A stretch of 64,000 nt of DNA from Erythrobacteraceae bacterium (GCA_027486035.1 JAIXPX010000011.1:44579-108578), one strand, 5' to 3'; counted from the first letter of the stretch, positions 41,046 to 52,318 are shown. Numbers and translations: made by a program. The notes: generated from the sequence alone by a model not told the origin.

Positions 41046-43331
41046 TCACCGGAAGCCGAGATTGCGCAGGGCGAAGAACACCTGGAAGGCATTGCCGCGC
41101 CGTGCGTCGCCCGCATCGATGAAGTCGCGCCGCCAGGTCGCGCCGAATTCGATGCAGTCGTCGGCATAGGCAACGCCGATCCGGGTGCGGATCGGCTGGA
41201 AGCCGTCGGGCTGGAAGATCGGATCTTCCTCCACGTCGGTGAGGTTGAACACGCCCGAGCCGAACACCGACCACTTCCGCCCGATCGCCACGCGCGCGGC
41301 GGCCCGCACCTCCTCGCGGTCGCGCAGGTCCTCGACCGTGGCGATGTCGCGGTTCAGACGCAGGTAGCCCCATTCGAGATAGGTGTGCCGCGAGCCGATC
41401 GTCGCGTCGATCTCGTTACGGCGGATCGCGAAATTGTCCTTGTCGAGGCGGAAGCGGTGGGTGAACTGCACGAGGTTGCGGAAACGCACTTCGGTGCGGC
41501 CGACGAAATCGGAGACGCGTTCCGACAGGCCGGTGCCCTCGGGGAACAGGCCGGGGCGGACATCCTCGAGCCGGAACGACTGGCCGACCGTGGTCTTGAT
41601 CCGCCAGCCGGGCCGCTGGAGCGACCAGTCCACGCCCCATGTCACGCGGCTGCCGTCCTCGACCCGGTCGTAGCCGGGGAAGCGGTTGAGGGCGAAGAGG
41701 TTCGAATCCTCCAGATCGATGGCCCGCGCGTCCTCGTTGGGGACAGCGAAGTTGCGGATCCTCGGGCTGGCGACGAGCTGGAGGCGCGGCTTGAACACCT
41801 GCGTGCCGCCGAAGGCCTGCCCGGCGAAGGGCCATTCGATATCGAGCGCGGCCGTGGCGATGCCGCGGGTCGTCCAGCCCTCCCTGCCGCGATAGGCAAG
41901 GGTGCTGGTGGCGATGGAATTGCCGGTGCTGTAGACATCCCCGCGCACGAGGCCGGTGAGGGTGACGACCTGCCCCATCGGCGTGAGACGCTTCAAGTCC
42001 CACTGCGCGCCGGCAAAGGCACGCCTTGTGTCCTGCCCGTCATTGCGCAGGAGCGCGAGCGAATTGGCCTGCACCATCAGATTGCCGCCGAGCACCTGGT
42101 CGCCGATCTTCTGGCGGAAGTCGATCGCGGGCAGGGCGAGGGGCACCTGCCCCTGATCGGCATTGAGCCGCAGCGTCTGCGTCACCCAGCCGGCAATCGA
42201 GAGATAGGAGCGGTCGGTGATCCGCTCGAGATTGACCGTCGAGCGCAGGCGGTCATCCCGGCTGATGTCGTAGCGGCGCAGGAAGGTGCGGTCGCTGGCC
42301 AGGCGGACTGATCCCGAAAAGCTCCAGTCGGACGAGAACTGGAAGCGGCCATTGGCATCGAGATAGCCGCGCGGGTCGCGCTGGAAGCTGGCGGCACCGG
42401 TCAGGTCGGTGGTGCGGTCCGAGGCGGTCGCAAAGCCGCTGACCTGATAGGCGCCTTTCCCGGTGAGGTGCTGCCAGCGCGCGCTGACCATCGGGGCGAC
42501 GTTGGAGAAGACATAGGCGCCGAGCGTCAGGTCGGCATTGTCGGCCACGCGCCAGTAATATTCCCCGTTCAGTTCAAGCCCGTTGACCTGCGTCACCCGC
42601 AGGTCGGGTACGAGAAAGCCCGATGCGCCCCGGCCGTCGGTGCGCAGGCCGAGGCCGGGCAGGGGCAGGATGCGCGCGCCGAACAGTTCCAGCATCGCGC
42701 CCGAGAAGTGGATCTCGCCTTCCGCACGGTCATAGACCACCCGCCGCGCGGTCACCCGCCAGCTCGGGTCCTTGGGGCAGCCTTCGCTGTCGATGACCGG
42801 GCAGGCGGTATAGGCGGCATCGATCAGCACCGCCTTGCCATCGGCGCTGCGCTCGGCCGAGCGCGCCGCCAGCCGCCCGCCGGCGCGCAGGGCGATCAGC
42901 AGTTCGGACATGGCGCCGGTGTCGAATTCCTCCGTCAGCTCGACCTGGTCGGTGAAGAGCTGGTTGCCAGCCTCGTCGACCATGCGGATATTGCCGGTGG
43001 CGATGATCCTGCCGGTGGTGCGGTCCCAGCTCACCGCATCGGCGCGCACCGAGCGGTCTTCGGAGCGCAGGATCACATTGCCGCTGGCGGTGACCGTGTC
43101 GGTCTCGTTGTCGTAGCTGAGCTGGGTCGCCTCGAAATCGATGGCGCGGCGCGAGGGCGTGGTCGCGGCAGCATCGGCCTGCGGCGCGGGCCCATCGTCC
43201 TGCGCGGCAAGCGGCGCGGCAGTGCCGGCAAGCAGCAGCGCCAGCGCCCAATGCGACGCCAGCCCCCGCGCCGGGAAGCGCTGGGCAGGACGCGCGAGGG
43301 TGCGCGGTGCGTCTTGCGAGCCTCCCGACAT
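41046..43331 (-). CDS. lptD: LPS assembly protein LptD
   Basis: DFEATQLSYDNETDTVTASGNVILRSEDRSVRADAVSWDRTTGRIIATGNIRM; outer-membrane beta-barrel C-terminus. Confidence 0.93.
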   Translation of the reverse strand: MSGGSQDAPRTLARPAQRFPARGLASHWALALLLAGTAAPLAAQDDGPAPQADAAATTPSRRAIDFEATQLSYDNETDTVTASGNVILRSEDRSVRADAVSWDRTTGRIIATGNIRMVDEAGNQLFTDQVELTEEFDTGAMSELLIALRAGGRLAARSAERSADGKAVLIDAAYTACPVIDSEGCPKDPSWRVTARRVVYDRAEGEIHFSGAMLELFGARILPLPGLGLRTDGRGASGFLVPDLRVTQVNGLELNGEYYWRVADNADLTLGAYVFSNVAPMVSARWQHLTGKGAYQVSGFATASDRTTDLTGAASFQRDPRGYLDANGRFQFSSDWSFSGSVRLASDRTFLRRYDISRDDRLRSTVNLERITDRSYLSIAGWVTQTLRLNADQGQVPLALPAIDFRQKIGDQVLGGNLMVQANSLALLRNDGQDTRRAFAGAQWDLKRLTPMGQVVTLTGLVRGDVYSTGNSIATSTLAYRGREGWTTRGIATAALDIEWPFAGQAFGGTQVFKPRLQLVASPRIRNFAVPNEDARAIDLEDSNLFALNRFPGYDRVEDGSRVTWGVDWSLQRPGWRIKTTVGQSFRLEDVRPGLFPEGTGLSERVSDFVGRTEVRFRNLVQFTHRFRLDKDNFAIRRNEIDATIGSRHTYLEWGYLRLNRDIATVEDLRDREEVRAAARVAIGRKWSVFGSGVFNLTDVEEDPIFQPDGFQPIRTRIGVAYADDCIEFGATWRRDFIDAGDARRGNAFQVFFALRNLGFR

Positions 43332-43465
43332 GGCCTTGCCTATTGCACCGCTCGCGCCTAATCGCAATCGCCATTGCGCCCCCGGCGCGCGCGGCTTGTC
43401 GCAGGCGTTGAGCGCCCCGTCAGCGGCGTGCCGCCAGCCCGGCCCACGCGTCTTTCGGAGTCATC

Positions 43466-44926
43466 ATGCAGATCCATTTCACCGCCGCCGCCCCTGCAGA
43501 CATCCGGCTCCATGCGCGGCTGGTCAATCAGGGGCAGGCACTCGCCCAGCTCGATGCGGCGCTGGTCGAGGGCGCGGCCGCCTCGAACTTCACCGGGCGC
43601 ACGGGTCAGGTCTTCGAAGGCTTTGCGAGCGTTGACGGAGCAGTCCGGCGCATCGCCCTTGCCGGTGCGGGCGATGCCGGCGCTGCCGACCGCCGCGCTG
43701 CCTGCGAGCGTACGGGTGCGGCGCTGACCGCCCGCTATCTGGTCTCGGGCGAGACCGCGCTGGTGCTCGATCTGGCCCATGCCGGGCTCTCGGCGGACGA
43801 GGCTGCCGCCGTGCTGCTCGGCTTGCGCCTCAGGGCCTGGCGCCACGACAAGTACCGCACGCGCCTTGCCGCCGACAAGCGCCCCTCGCTGGGCCATGTC
43901 CACGTCACCGGCGCACCGGCGGGCACCGAGGCGGCCTGGCAGCGCGAGGAAGCTGTCGCCAGAGGCGTGGAGTTCACCCGCGGCCTCGTCGCCGAACCTG
44001 CCAACATCATCTACCCCGCCAGCTTCGTGGCGGCCTGCGAGGAAGCCTTCGCGGGCACCGGCGCCGAGATCACCGTGCTGGGCGAGGCGGAGATGGAGGC
44101 GCTCGGCATGGGCGCGCTGATCGGGGTGGGCAAGGGTTCGGAGCGCGAATCGAAGCTCCTCGCGATCCGCTGGAACGGCGGCGCGGCGGGCGAGAAGCCC
44201 ACCCTCTTCGTCGGCAAGGGCGTGACCTTCGATACCGGCGGCATCTCGCTGAAGCCGCCGCCGGGCATGGAGGACATGAAGTGGGACATGGGCGGCGCGG
44301 GCGCGGTCGCGGGGGCGATGCTCGCGCTCGTCAGCCGCAAGGCCAGGGCGAACATCATCGGCGTCATGGGCCTCGTCGAGAACATGCCCGACGGCAAGGC
44401 GCAGCGCCCCGGCGATATCGTCACCACCATGAGCGGGCAGACGGTGGAGGTGCTCAACACCGACGCCGAGGGCCGCCTCGTGCTGTGCGACGCGCTGACC
44501 TGGGCGCAGGAGCAATATGCCCCCGCACGGATCGTCGATCTCGCCACGCTCACCGGCGCGATGATCATCTCGCTCGGCCATGAGCATGGCGGGATGTTCG
44601 CCAATGATGACACCCTCGCCGAGCAGCTGGTCGCAGCGGGCAAGACCAGCGGCGACAAGCTGTGGCGGATGCCGCTGGGCGAGGCCTACGACAAGCTGAT
44701 CGATTCGCCGATCGCCGACATCAAGAACGTTGGCCCCCGCGAGGCCGGCTCGATCACCGCGGCGCAGTTCCTGCAGCGCTTCATCAAGGACGGCACTCCC
44801 TGGGCGCATCTCGACATCGCGGGGATGGTCTGGTCGAACAAGCCGGGCGCGACGTGGGACAAGGGCGCGACCGGCTATGGCGTGCGCCTGCTCGACCAGT
44901 TCGTGCGGGACGTGGTCGAGGGGTAA
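43466..44926 (+). CDS. pepA: Leucyl aminopeptidase
   Basis: GKGVTFDTGGISLKPPPGMEDMKWDMGGAGAVAGAM; VLNTDAEGRLVLCDAL. Confidence 0.95.
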   Translation: MQIHFTAAAPADIRLHARLVNQGQALAQLDAALVEGAAASNFTGRTGQVFEGFASVDGAVRRIALAGAGDAGAADRRAACERTGAALTARYLVSGETALVLDLAHAGLSADEAAAVLLGLRLRAWRHDKYRTRLAADKRPSLGHVHVTGAPAGTEAAWQREEAVARGVEFTRGLVAEPANIIYPASFVAACEEAFAGTGAEITVLGEAEMEALGMGALIGVGKGSERESKLLAIRWNGGAAGEKPTLFVGKGVTFDTGGISLKPPPGMEDMKWDMGGAGAVAGAMLALVSRKARANIIGVMGLVENMPDGKAQRPGDIVTTMSGQTVEVLNTDAEGRLVLCDALTWAQEQYAPARIVDLATLTGAMIISLGHEHGGMFANDDTLAEQLVAAGKTSGDKLWRMPLGEAYDKLIDSPIADIKNVGPREAGSITAAQFLQRFIKDGTPWAHLDIAGMVWSNKPGATWDKGATGYGVRLLDQFVRDVVEG

Positions 44927-44970
44927 GCTCGTGCATTCAGGGCCTCAAGTAGCGCAGCGGTAGGCCCAGA

Positions 44971-45120
44971 ATGCCGAAGATGCGGAAGAATGGTGACCTG
45001 CCGTCGAAAACCTGCCTCGCCTGCGGGCTGCCTTTCGCTTGGCGCAAAAAGTGGGAGCGGGACTGGGACAACGTGAAGTATTGTTCCGACCGCTGCCGCA
45101 AGGGTAAGGCTCCGTCATGA
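44971..45120 (+). CDS. DUF2256-like zinc-ribbon small protein (49 aa; absent from ORF track)
   Basis: Translated by eye: [49 protein letters not shown]; CxxC...CxxxC; ATGA overlap with holC. Confidence 0.88.
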   Translation: MPKMRKNGDLPSKTCLACGLPFAWRKKWERDWDNVKYCSDRCRKGKAPS

Positions 45121-45551
45121 AGTTGGACTTCTGGCAGGTCACGCACGATCCCCTTGAGAAGGTCGTGACGCTCATCGCCAAGCGCGCCGTGGAGCAGGGC
45201 GAGCGGGTGCTGGTGGTCGCCGCCGATGCGCAGCAGCGCTCCGCCATCTCCGCCGCGCTATGGCAGGCCGGGCCGGAGAGCTTTCTCGCCAACGGGGAGG
45301 GCGATGCACCCTCTGCCGAGCGGCAGCCGGTCCTTCTTGCCGAAGAGCCCACGGCCGCCAATGGTGCGAGCCACCTGATCCTTGCCGATGGCACTTTCCG
45401 AGAGGTGGATGGCTTCGCGCGCGTCTTCCTGCTGTTCCCTCCCGATGGTGCACCTGCCGCCCGCGCCGCCTGGCGCGCGCAGGACGGGCGCGAGGGCGTC
45501 GAGCGCGCCTATTTCGCGCAGGAAGACGGGCGCTGGGTGAAGAAGGGCTGA
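45117..45551 (+). CDS. holC: DNA polymerase III subunit chi
   Basis: [49 protein letters not shown]...SFLANG...PVLL. Confidence 0.9.
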   Translation: MKLDFWQVTHDPLEKVVTLIAKRAVEQGERVLVVAADAQQRSAISAALWQAGPESFLANGEGDAPSAERQPVLLAEEPTAANGASHLILADGTFREVDGFARVFLLFPPDGAPAARAAWRAQDGREGVERAYFAQEDGRWVKKG

Positions 45552-45725
45552 GGCCGAGCCCCAACCGAGAGCTTCGCCCAGCGCGTCCCGGCTGTCGGTC
45601 GCGCCGTCTTCGGTCAGGCACAGCCCGGTGATCAGCCGCACGCGCTTGCCATTTTGCACCGCAGCATCTACGGGGCGCGGCCAATAGCCCCCTCCCCATA
45701 AAAAGACGTTCACAGGAGCATTCCC

Positions 45726-46148
<423 letters not shown>

Positions 46149-46174
46149 GTCTTTCGCCGCCTTGAAACACGAAG

Positions 46175-46202
46175 GGCCGTCCCGCGAGGGGCGGCCTTTT
46201 TT
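46175..46202 (+). terminator. Intrinsic terminator after ndk
   Basis: GGCCGTCCC-gcga-GGGGCGGCC followed by TTTTTT. Confidence 0.8.
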
Positions 46203-46203
46203 G

Positions 46204-47412
46204 CTATCTGGCGTCTGTAAACCGCGCGAGCTGTGCGGCGTGGCCGTGGTGGTGGCCATCCTCGCTCGCGGCCATCACCTTGCGCATCGCCGCAGTCGCT
46301 TCCGGGGTGAGGGTGAGGCCAAGATCGGTGTAGATGCCGGTGATGGCGCTCTCCCAGTCGTCGTTCAGTGCATCGAAGCAGGCGCGCGCCGTCGGCCCGT
46401 GCCAGCCCTTGAGCGCCTCGGCCATGCGCGCCTCGCGCAGCGCGATCTTGTGCCGCCAGCGGGCTTCGATCCGCTCGAGGCAGCAATCGTCCGACTGCAT
46501 CGCCATCTGGTTGGCCGCGAGGCTGATCGCGCTCTTGAGCACCGCCTCGTGCTCGCGTGTCGCCAGCACCAACCGCGCGTCGGGGAACAGCGCGAGCAGC
46601 GTCGCCAGATCCTCGGCGAAGGCGGGGACCTTCAGCACGCGCGGCTTGTCGGCGAGGCCACGGTGCGCCGCATCGGTCATCAGGATGCGCCGGAACTCGC
46701 GGTAGATCGGCGCGGGATCGCGCGCCTCGCTCCATGCAGAATAGCTCGGGATATGCCACTGGCTCTCGTAGATCGAATGGTGCAGCGCGGCGGAAATCCA
46801 CGCCAGCTCCTCCTCGACCGCGGCGGGGGCCATCGGGTGGATCGATTGCATCCAGGGGTTGAGCAGGCCCAGCATCGCCAGCTCCATCGCCGCCTTCACC
46901 CGGTTGATGCCGAAGCGTGCGGGCACGGGGTGATAGGCATCGCAATAGCGCGTGTGCGCGTGCGCAGGGTCGGCCGCCAGCAGCGTGTGGATGCGGGTGG
47001 TGCCGCTGCGCATATGGCCCACCACGATGATCGGCGGCGCGAGCTCTGTTTCCAGCACCTCGGGCCGTTCGTTCCACAGCGTACCGAAGGCAAGGCGGTT
47101 CTTCACCACCCGCGTGAGCTGCCCCCAGGCGAGCGCGCGTCCCAGCGGGTTGAGATCGGCTTCGGCTTCGAGTGCGGCCAGAAGCCGGGCGAGCCGCTCG
47201 CGGAAATCGGCGGCGTCTTCCTCCGAGCGCCCGCCATGTTCCGCGCGCTCCGCCTTCGCGCCGTGGGGCCGCGTGGCGAGCGCCCACAGCGCGTCGGCTT
47301 CGAGAACCGGTGGGGGCAGCCAGCCGCGCTCCCAAGCCTTGCCGAGGAAGTCATTGGCCTTCTCGGCCAGCGGCCCGCGCGCGAGCAGGTGGTCGCGGGT
47401 CGGCGGGGCCAT
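46204..47412 (-). CDS. Sulfotransferase family protein
   Basis: APPIIVVGHMRSGTTRIHTLLAADP (PAPS-binding-type loop); RVLKVPAFAEDLATLLALFPDARLVLATREHEAVLKS. Confidence 0.88.
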   Translation of the reverse strand: MAPPTRDHLLARGPLAEKANDFLGKAWERGWLPPPVLEADALWALATRPHGAKAERAEHGGRSEEDAADFRERLARLLAALEAEADLNPLGRALAWGQLTRVVKNRLAFGTLWNERPEVLETELAPPIIVVGHMRSGTTRIHTLLAADPAHAHTRYCDAYHPVPARFGINRVKAAMELAMLGLLNPWMQSIHPMAPAAVEEELAWISAALHHSIYESQWHIPSYSAWSEARDPAPIYREFRRILMTDAAHRGLADKPRVLKVPAFAEDLATLLALFPDARLVLATREHEAVLKSAISLAANQMAMQSDDCCLERIEARWRHKIALREARMAEALKGWHGPTARACFDALNDDWESAITGIYTDLGLTLTPEATAAMRKVMAASEDGHHHGHAAQLARFTDAR

Positions 47413-48377
47413 CAGAAGGCGTCCGCCGCGTCGATCAGCCGGGTCAGCCGCTTCGGCGCGACCGCCCGCCAGCTGCGCGCGAGCCACTCGGCAACCTCGT
47501 CCCAATCGACGCCGGGGCGGTTGAGGATGATCCCCACCCAGCCGCTCGCGCCGTAATAGGCGGGCTTGTGATAGACCTCGGGCTGGCTCTCGACGAGGTT
47601 GAGAAGCTCGTCCATCGATCCGGTGCGGGCCAGCAGCGAGATGTGGGGCGTGCCGTGGTGCTGGTCGGCGAAATAGGCGAAGAACCGGCCCGCCTTCTCG
47701 CCGCCGACGCGGAAGCCGGGGCTGCCGTGGCTCTCGCGCTCCTCGGTTTCAGGCAGGGCGAGGGCGAGGGCGCGGACGCGGGCCAGCAGCGCCGCCGGAT
47801 CGCGCCAGCGGCTGACATAGTCGGCCACGGCGCGGGGATAGAGCTGGTGCTCGGCGAGCTTGACCCGCTCGGCAAGGCTCTCGGGCGTGTCACCGGGGGC
47901 GATCGGCACGGCGATCTGCGCCAGCACCTCGCCCGCGTCGAGCTCGGGCGTGACGAGGTGCACGCTCGTGCCGGCATGGCTGTCGCCGGCCGCGATGGCG
48001 CGGGCGTGGGTGTCGAGGCCCTTGTACCGCGGCAGCAGCGAGGGGTGGATGTTGAGCATCCGCCCGGCCCACCGTTCCACGAACCCGTCCGAGAGGATGC
48101 GCATATAGCCTGCGAGCACGATGTATGCGGCGCCCGCCTCCAGAACCGCGGCTTCCATCGCGGCGTCATGGTCCTCGCGGGTGCGCCCCTTGTGCGGCAG
48201 GGCGAAGGTCGCGATCCCCTCGGCTGCGGCAAAGGCGAGACCGGCTGCGGCAGGATCATTGGAGGCGACCAGCACCACCTCATAGGGGCAGCCCGCGATC
48301 CGGCTGGCATAGACCAGCGCGGCCATATTGGTCCCCGCGCCGGAGATAAGGACGGCGATGCGGGCCTTCTCAGCCAA
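47412..48377 (-). CDS. purN: Phosphoribosylglycinamide formyltransferase with C-terminal MmcQ/YjbR-like domain
   Basis: N-term [16 protein letters not shown]...[40 protein letters not shown]-term [33 protein letters not shown]...[32 protein letters not shown]. Confidence 0.92.
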   Translation of the reverse strand: MAEKARIAVLISGAGTNMAALVYASRIAGCPYEVVLVASNDPAAAGLAFAAAEGIATFALPHKGRTREDHDAAMEAAVLEAGAAYIVLAGYMRILSDGFVERWAGRMLNIHPSLLPRYKGLDTHARAIAAGDSHAGTSVHLVTPELDAGEVLAQIAVPIAPGDTPESLAERVKLAEHQLYPRAVADYVSRWRDPAALLARVRALALALPETEERESHGSPGFRVGGEKAGRFFAYFADQHHGTPHISLLARTGSMDELLNLVESQPEVYHKPAYYGASGWVGIILNRPGVDWDEVAEWLARSWRAVAPKRLTRLIDAADAF

Positions 48378-49491
48378 GATGCGTCGCGCTCCAGTCGGAC
48401 TTCGCCGACCAGGTCTCGACCGAACCGCGCACGGTGCAGCCCTTCTCGCCCGCGTCGATCCGGCCGACGGGGAAGACCGTCTCGCCTGCCGCTTCGAGGC
48501 GCTCGGTCACTGCGGCGACCTTGTCCGCGCTCACCGCCAGCACCATGCCGACGCCGCAATTGAAGGTCCGCGCCATCTCCCCGGGCTCGATATTCCCTTG
48601 CGCCTGGAGGAAGGCCATCAGGCGCGGCTGGGGCCAGAGGTCGGCATCGACATGGGCGTGGGCGCCGTCGGGCAGGATGCGCGGGATGTTCTCGAGCAGG
48701 CCGCCGCCGGTGATGTGGGCGAGCGCATTGATCAGCCCCTCGCGGATCAGCGGCAGCAGGCTTGCGACATAGATGCGGGTCGGCGCGATCAGCGCGTCGA
48801 TCAGCAATTGCTCCTGATCGAAGAGGGCAGGGCGGTTCAGCTTCCAGCCCTTGTCCGCCGCCAGCCTGCGGACCAGCGAATAGCCGTTGGAGTGCACCCC
48901 CGAGGAGGCAAGGCCCAGCAGCACGTCGCCGGGCGCGACCCTGTCGCCGGTCAATTGCTCGCCGCGCTCGACCGCACCGACGCAGAAGCCGGCAAGGTCG
49001 TAGTCGCCGGGGGCATACATCCCCGGCATCTCCGCCGTCTCGCCGCCGATGAGGGCGCAGCCGGCCATCTTGCAGCCATCCGCGATTCCCGCGATCACGC
49101 GTTCGGCGACCCCGTTCTCGAGCTTGCCGGTGGCAAAATAGTCGAGGAAGAACAGCGGCTCGGCGCCCTGCACGATGAGATCGTTGACGCACATGGCGAC
49201 AAGATCGATGCCGACGGTGTCGTGGCGGTCGTGCTCGATCGCGAGCTTCAGCTTGGTGCCCACGCCGTCATTGGCCGCGACCAGCAGCGGATCGGTGTAG
49301 CCCGCCGCCTTCGGATCGAAAAACCCGCCGAACCCGCCCAGCTCGCTGGTTGCACCGGGGCGCGCGGTCGCCTTCGCCAGCGGGGCAATCGCCTTCACCA
49401 GCGCATTGCCCGCCGCAATCGAGACGCCGGCATCGGCATAGGTGTAGCCCTGGCCTTGCGGCGCGCTCTGGTCGTTTGTCCCCGAAGTCAT
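48370..49491 (-). CDS. purM: Phosphoribosylformylglycinamidine cyclo-ligase
   Basis: [69 protein letters not shown]. Confidence 0.96.
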   Translation of the reverse strand: MTSGTNDQSAPQGQGYTYADAGVSIAAGNALVKAIAPLAKATARPGATSELGGFGGFFDPKAAGYTDPLLVAANDGVGTKLKLAIEHDRHDTVGIDLVAMCVNDLIVQGAEPLFFLDYFATGKLENGVAERVIAGIADGCKMAGCALIGGETAEMPGMYAPGDYDLAGFCVGAVERGEQLTGDRVAPGDVLLGLASSGVHSNGYSLVRRLAADKGWKLNRPALFDQEQLLIDALIAPTRIYVASLLPLIREGLINALAHITGGGLLENIPRILPDGAHAHVDADLWPQPRLMAFLQAQGNIEPGEMARTFNCGVGMVLAVSADKVAAVTERLEAAGETVFPVGRIDAGEKGCTVRGSVETWSAKSDWSATHLG

Positions 49492-49559
49492 GCACGCCGC
49501 CATAGCGGTTCGCGCTTGGAATTCCACCCGCCATTGGGCAAAGGACTTCGCGTTTCCCC

Positions 49560-50855
49560 ATGCGCGCCATTCCCCCCTCCTCCGCCCCGGCTGCGGCATC
49601 CTCCCGACCCCTGCGGCGCTGGCTTGCCGGGACGGGCTTGGCGCTTGCCCTTCTGGGCGGCGGCTATGCGGTGATCGCGCAGGTCGCGGGCGACCGCGGC
49701 ATCGCGCCGACCGCGGCGAGCGCCGACATCGAGGTCAAGGGCATCGCCGTCGACGTCCAGGGCAAAAGCGCCGAGGAGGCACGCGCCAATGGCTGGCGTG
49801 CCGCGCAGAAGCAGGCCTGGGCCAAGCTCGGCGGGCCGCAGCTTTCGGACAGCCAGCTCGACGCTCTCGTCTCGGCCATCGTGATCGAGCGCGAACGTCT
49901 CGGCCCGCGCCGCTACATTGCGACCCTCGGCGTGGTCTTCGACCGCCAGCGGGCCGGGAGCTATCTCGGCGGCCAGCAGCAGGCGAGCCGCTCCGCGCCG
50001 CTGCTGCTCATTCCGGTGGTCGAGAGCGGCGGCGCCTATATCACCTTCGAGCAGCGCAACCCGTGGCAGCGTGCCTGGGCCGAGTTCAATCCGGGCGGCA
50101 GCCGCATCGATTACGTGCGCCTCAACGGGGCCGGGGGCGATTCGCTGCTGGTCAATTTCGGACAGGCCAGCCGCCGCAGCCGCGCCTGGTGGCGCTCGAC
50201 GCTCGATCAATACGGGGCGACCGACGTGCTGATGGCCTTCGCCCGGCTCGAGCACCAGTTTCCCGGCGGCCCGGTCCGCGGCACCTTCACCGCGCGCTAC
50301 GGCCCCGACAGCCGCCCGCTGGAGAGCTTCACGCTGAAGATCGACAACCCCGACGCCCTGCCGGCCATGCTGGCGCAGGCGGTCGAGCGGATGGACACGA
50401 TCTTCTCCGCCGCGCTCGAGACTGGCAAGCTTGCCCCCGATCCCTCGCTGCGGCTGGGCGGCGACGGGCAGATGGACCCGGCGATCCAGCAACTCATCGA
50501 GATCGGCCGCGCCGCCGAAGCGCGCAAGGCGGCCGCGGCAGCCGCTGCGGCGGCGGGGCTGGGTGTGCCCCAGACCCCCGTCCAGTCGGTCATCGGCGGG
50601 CTGGCGATCGAGGCGCAGGTGCGGGTCATCACCGTGCAGTTCGCCACGCCCGATGCCGCCGCCTTCGACGCCTCGCTCGGCGCGGTGCGCGGCGCGGGCG
50701 GCGTGCGCGGCGTGGGCGTCACCAGCACCGCGATCGGCGGCACTTCGGTTATGGCGGTGAGCTATGCCGGCACCATCGAGGAACTGGCCGGCGCGCTCGA
50801 GGCGCGCGGCTTCAACGTGCGGCGAGGGGCGAACGCGCTCGCCATCAGCCGCTGA
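49560..50855 (+). CDS. Conserved hypothetical secreted/membrane-anchored protein
   Basis: N-terminal [38 protein letters not shown] (DUF2066-like start); C-terminal ferredoxin-like segment. Confidence 0.7.
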   Translation: MRAIPPSSAPAAASSRPLRRWLAGTGLALALLGGGYAVIAQVAGDRGIAPTAASADIEVKGIAVDVQGKSAEEARANGWRAAQKQAWAKLGGPQLSDSQLDALVSAIVIERERLGPRRYIATLGVVFDRQRAGSYLGGQQQASRSAPLLLIPVVESGGAYITFEQRNPWQRAWAEFNPGGSRIDYVRLNGAGGDSLLVNFGQASRRSRAWWRSTLDQYGATDVLMAFARLEHQFPGGPVRGTFTARYGPDSRPLESFTLKIDNPDALPAMLAQAVERMDTIFSAALETGKLAPDPSLRLGGDGQMDPAIQQLIEIGRAAEARKAAAAAAAAAGLGVPQTPVQSVIGGLAIEAQVRVITVQFATPDAAAFDASLGAVRGAGGVRGVGVTSTAIGGTSVMAVSYAGTIEELAGALEARGFNVRRGANALAISR

Positions 50856-50865
50856 GGCAGGGGGC

Positions 50866-51537
50866 ATGAGCGTGAAGGGCCCGCCCTCGCAGATCGCCCT
50901 GCCGCTCGCCGGGCGCGCCCCTGCGGCGGCGCAGCGGATCGTCATCGGCCAAGCCAATGCGGGCGTGATCGAGGCGCTCCAGTCGCCCGGGCGCTGGCCC
51001 TTCCATGTCGCAGTGCTGACCGGCCCGCCGCGTTCGGGCAAGTCGCTGCTCGGACGCTGGGCAGCGGGACGCGCCGAGGGGCTCGAGGTGATCGACAATG
51101 CCGAGACCCTCGACGAGACCGCGCTGTTCCACCGCTGGAACGCCGTCCAGCAGGGCGGCCTGCGGGAGGGCGGCGCGCTGCTGCTGATCGCCAATGCCGA
51201 TCCCGAGCGTTCTGATGGACAAGGGGACGGCTGGCGCATCGCGCTCCCCGATCTGGCCTCGCGCATCGGCGGCTCGCTCCAGCTTGCCATCTCCGAGCCT
51301 GACGACGTGATGGCGGGCGAGCTGATCCTCGCCCATGCCGAGGCGCGCGGGCTCTCCCTTCCCGAGGGCGCCGCCGACTATCTCGTGCCGCGCACCACCC
51401 GCAGCTTTGCCGCGATCGAGGCGCTGGTGGTGGCGATCGACCGGATCTCCCTTGAACGCCAGACGCCTGCCACCATGTCTGTGTGGCGCGCCGCGCTCGA
51501 GGCCCTGCACGGCCCGGAGCAACAGCGCCTGATCTAG
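50866..51537 (+). CDS. hdaA: DnaA-related HdaA-like AAA+ protein
   Basis: N-terminal clamp-binding-like QIALPL; Walker A GPPRSGKSLLGRW; DnaA domain-III-like lid. Confidence 0.78.
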   Translation: MSVKGPPSQIALPLAGRAPAAAQRIVIGQANAGVIEALQSPGRWPFHVAVLTGPPRSGKSLLGRWAAGRAEGLEVIDNAETLDETALFHRWNAVQQGGLREGGALLLIANADPERSDGQGDGWRIALPDLASRIGGSLQLAISEPDDVMAGELILAHAEARGLSLPEGAADYLVPRTTRSFAAIEALVVAIDRISLERQTPATMSVWRAALEALHGPEQQRLI

Positions 51538-51582
51538 CGACCGATTGCATCGGACGCGCTTTGGTGGGACAAGCGAGGGGCG

Positions 51583-52317
51583 ATGTTCGAGCAATTGGTC
51601 AGCTATCTGGACTCGGTCCGCGCCCGTGACCCGGCGCCGCGTTCGCGCTGGGAGATCCTGCTTTATCCCGGCGTCTGGGCCCTGGGCTTCCACCGCGTCG
51701 CCCACTGGCTGTTCGAGGCGCAGCTCTATTTCCTCGCGCGTTTCGTCAATCATCTCTCCCGCCTGCTGACCGCGATCGACATTCATCCGGGTGCGCGGAT
51801 CGGGAAGAACTTCTTCATCGACCACGGCTTCACCGTCATCGGCGAGACCGCCGAGATCGGCGACAATGTCACGATCTACCAATGCGTCACGCTGGGCGGC
51901 ACCAACCCTGCCAACGGCAAGGGCGGCAAGCGTCACCCGACCCTGATGGACAATGTCATCATCGGCTCGGGCGCGCAGATCATCGGGCCGATTGTCGTGG
52001 GCGAGCGGGCGCGGGTCGGGGCCAATGCGGTCGTCACCGAGGACGTGCCCGCCGGCGCGACGATGGTCGGGATCAAGGCCCGCTCGACGCTGGTTCCCGC
52101 CGAGGCATGGATGCGCGAATTCGTGCCCTATGGCACCCCTTGCGACGATCCGCCCTGCGACGAGGAGGGTCGCCCGCGCCGCGACTGCATCGAGAAGCTC
52201 GAAGGCGAGATTGCGAGCTTGCGCGAGGAGATGGCGGCGATGAAGGCCCTGCTGGCCGAGCGCGCGCCGTCCGAAGCCGCCGAAGCGCCGCTGCGTCTGC
52301 GCGCCACGAAGGACTGA
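51583..52317 (+). CDS. cysE: Serine O-acetyltransferase
   Basis: DIHPGARIGKNFFIDHGFTVIGETAEIGDNVTIYQCVTLGGT hexapeptide repeat region. Confidence 0.93.
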   Translation: MFEQLVSYLDSVRARDPAPRSRWEILLYPGVWALGFHRVAHWLFEAQLYFLARFVNHLSRLLTAIDIHPGARIGKNFFIDHGFTVIGETAEIGDNVTIYQCVTLGGTNPANGKGGKRHPTLMDNVIIGSGAQIIGPIVVGERARVGANAVVTEDVPAGATMVGIKARSTLVPAEAWMREFVPYGTPCDDPPCDEEGRPRRDCIEKLEGEIASLREEMAAMKALLAERAPSEAAEAPLRLRATKD

Positions 52318-52318
52318 C

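Noticed and set aside
41696-41712. tRNA T-arm-like GAGGTTCGAATCCTC
   Set aside because: Inside the lptD reading frame; no acceptor stem, anticodon arm or CCA end around it.
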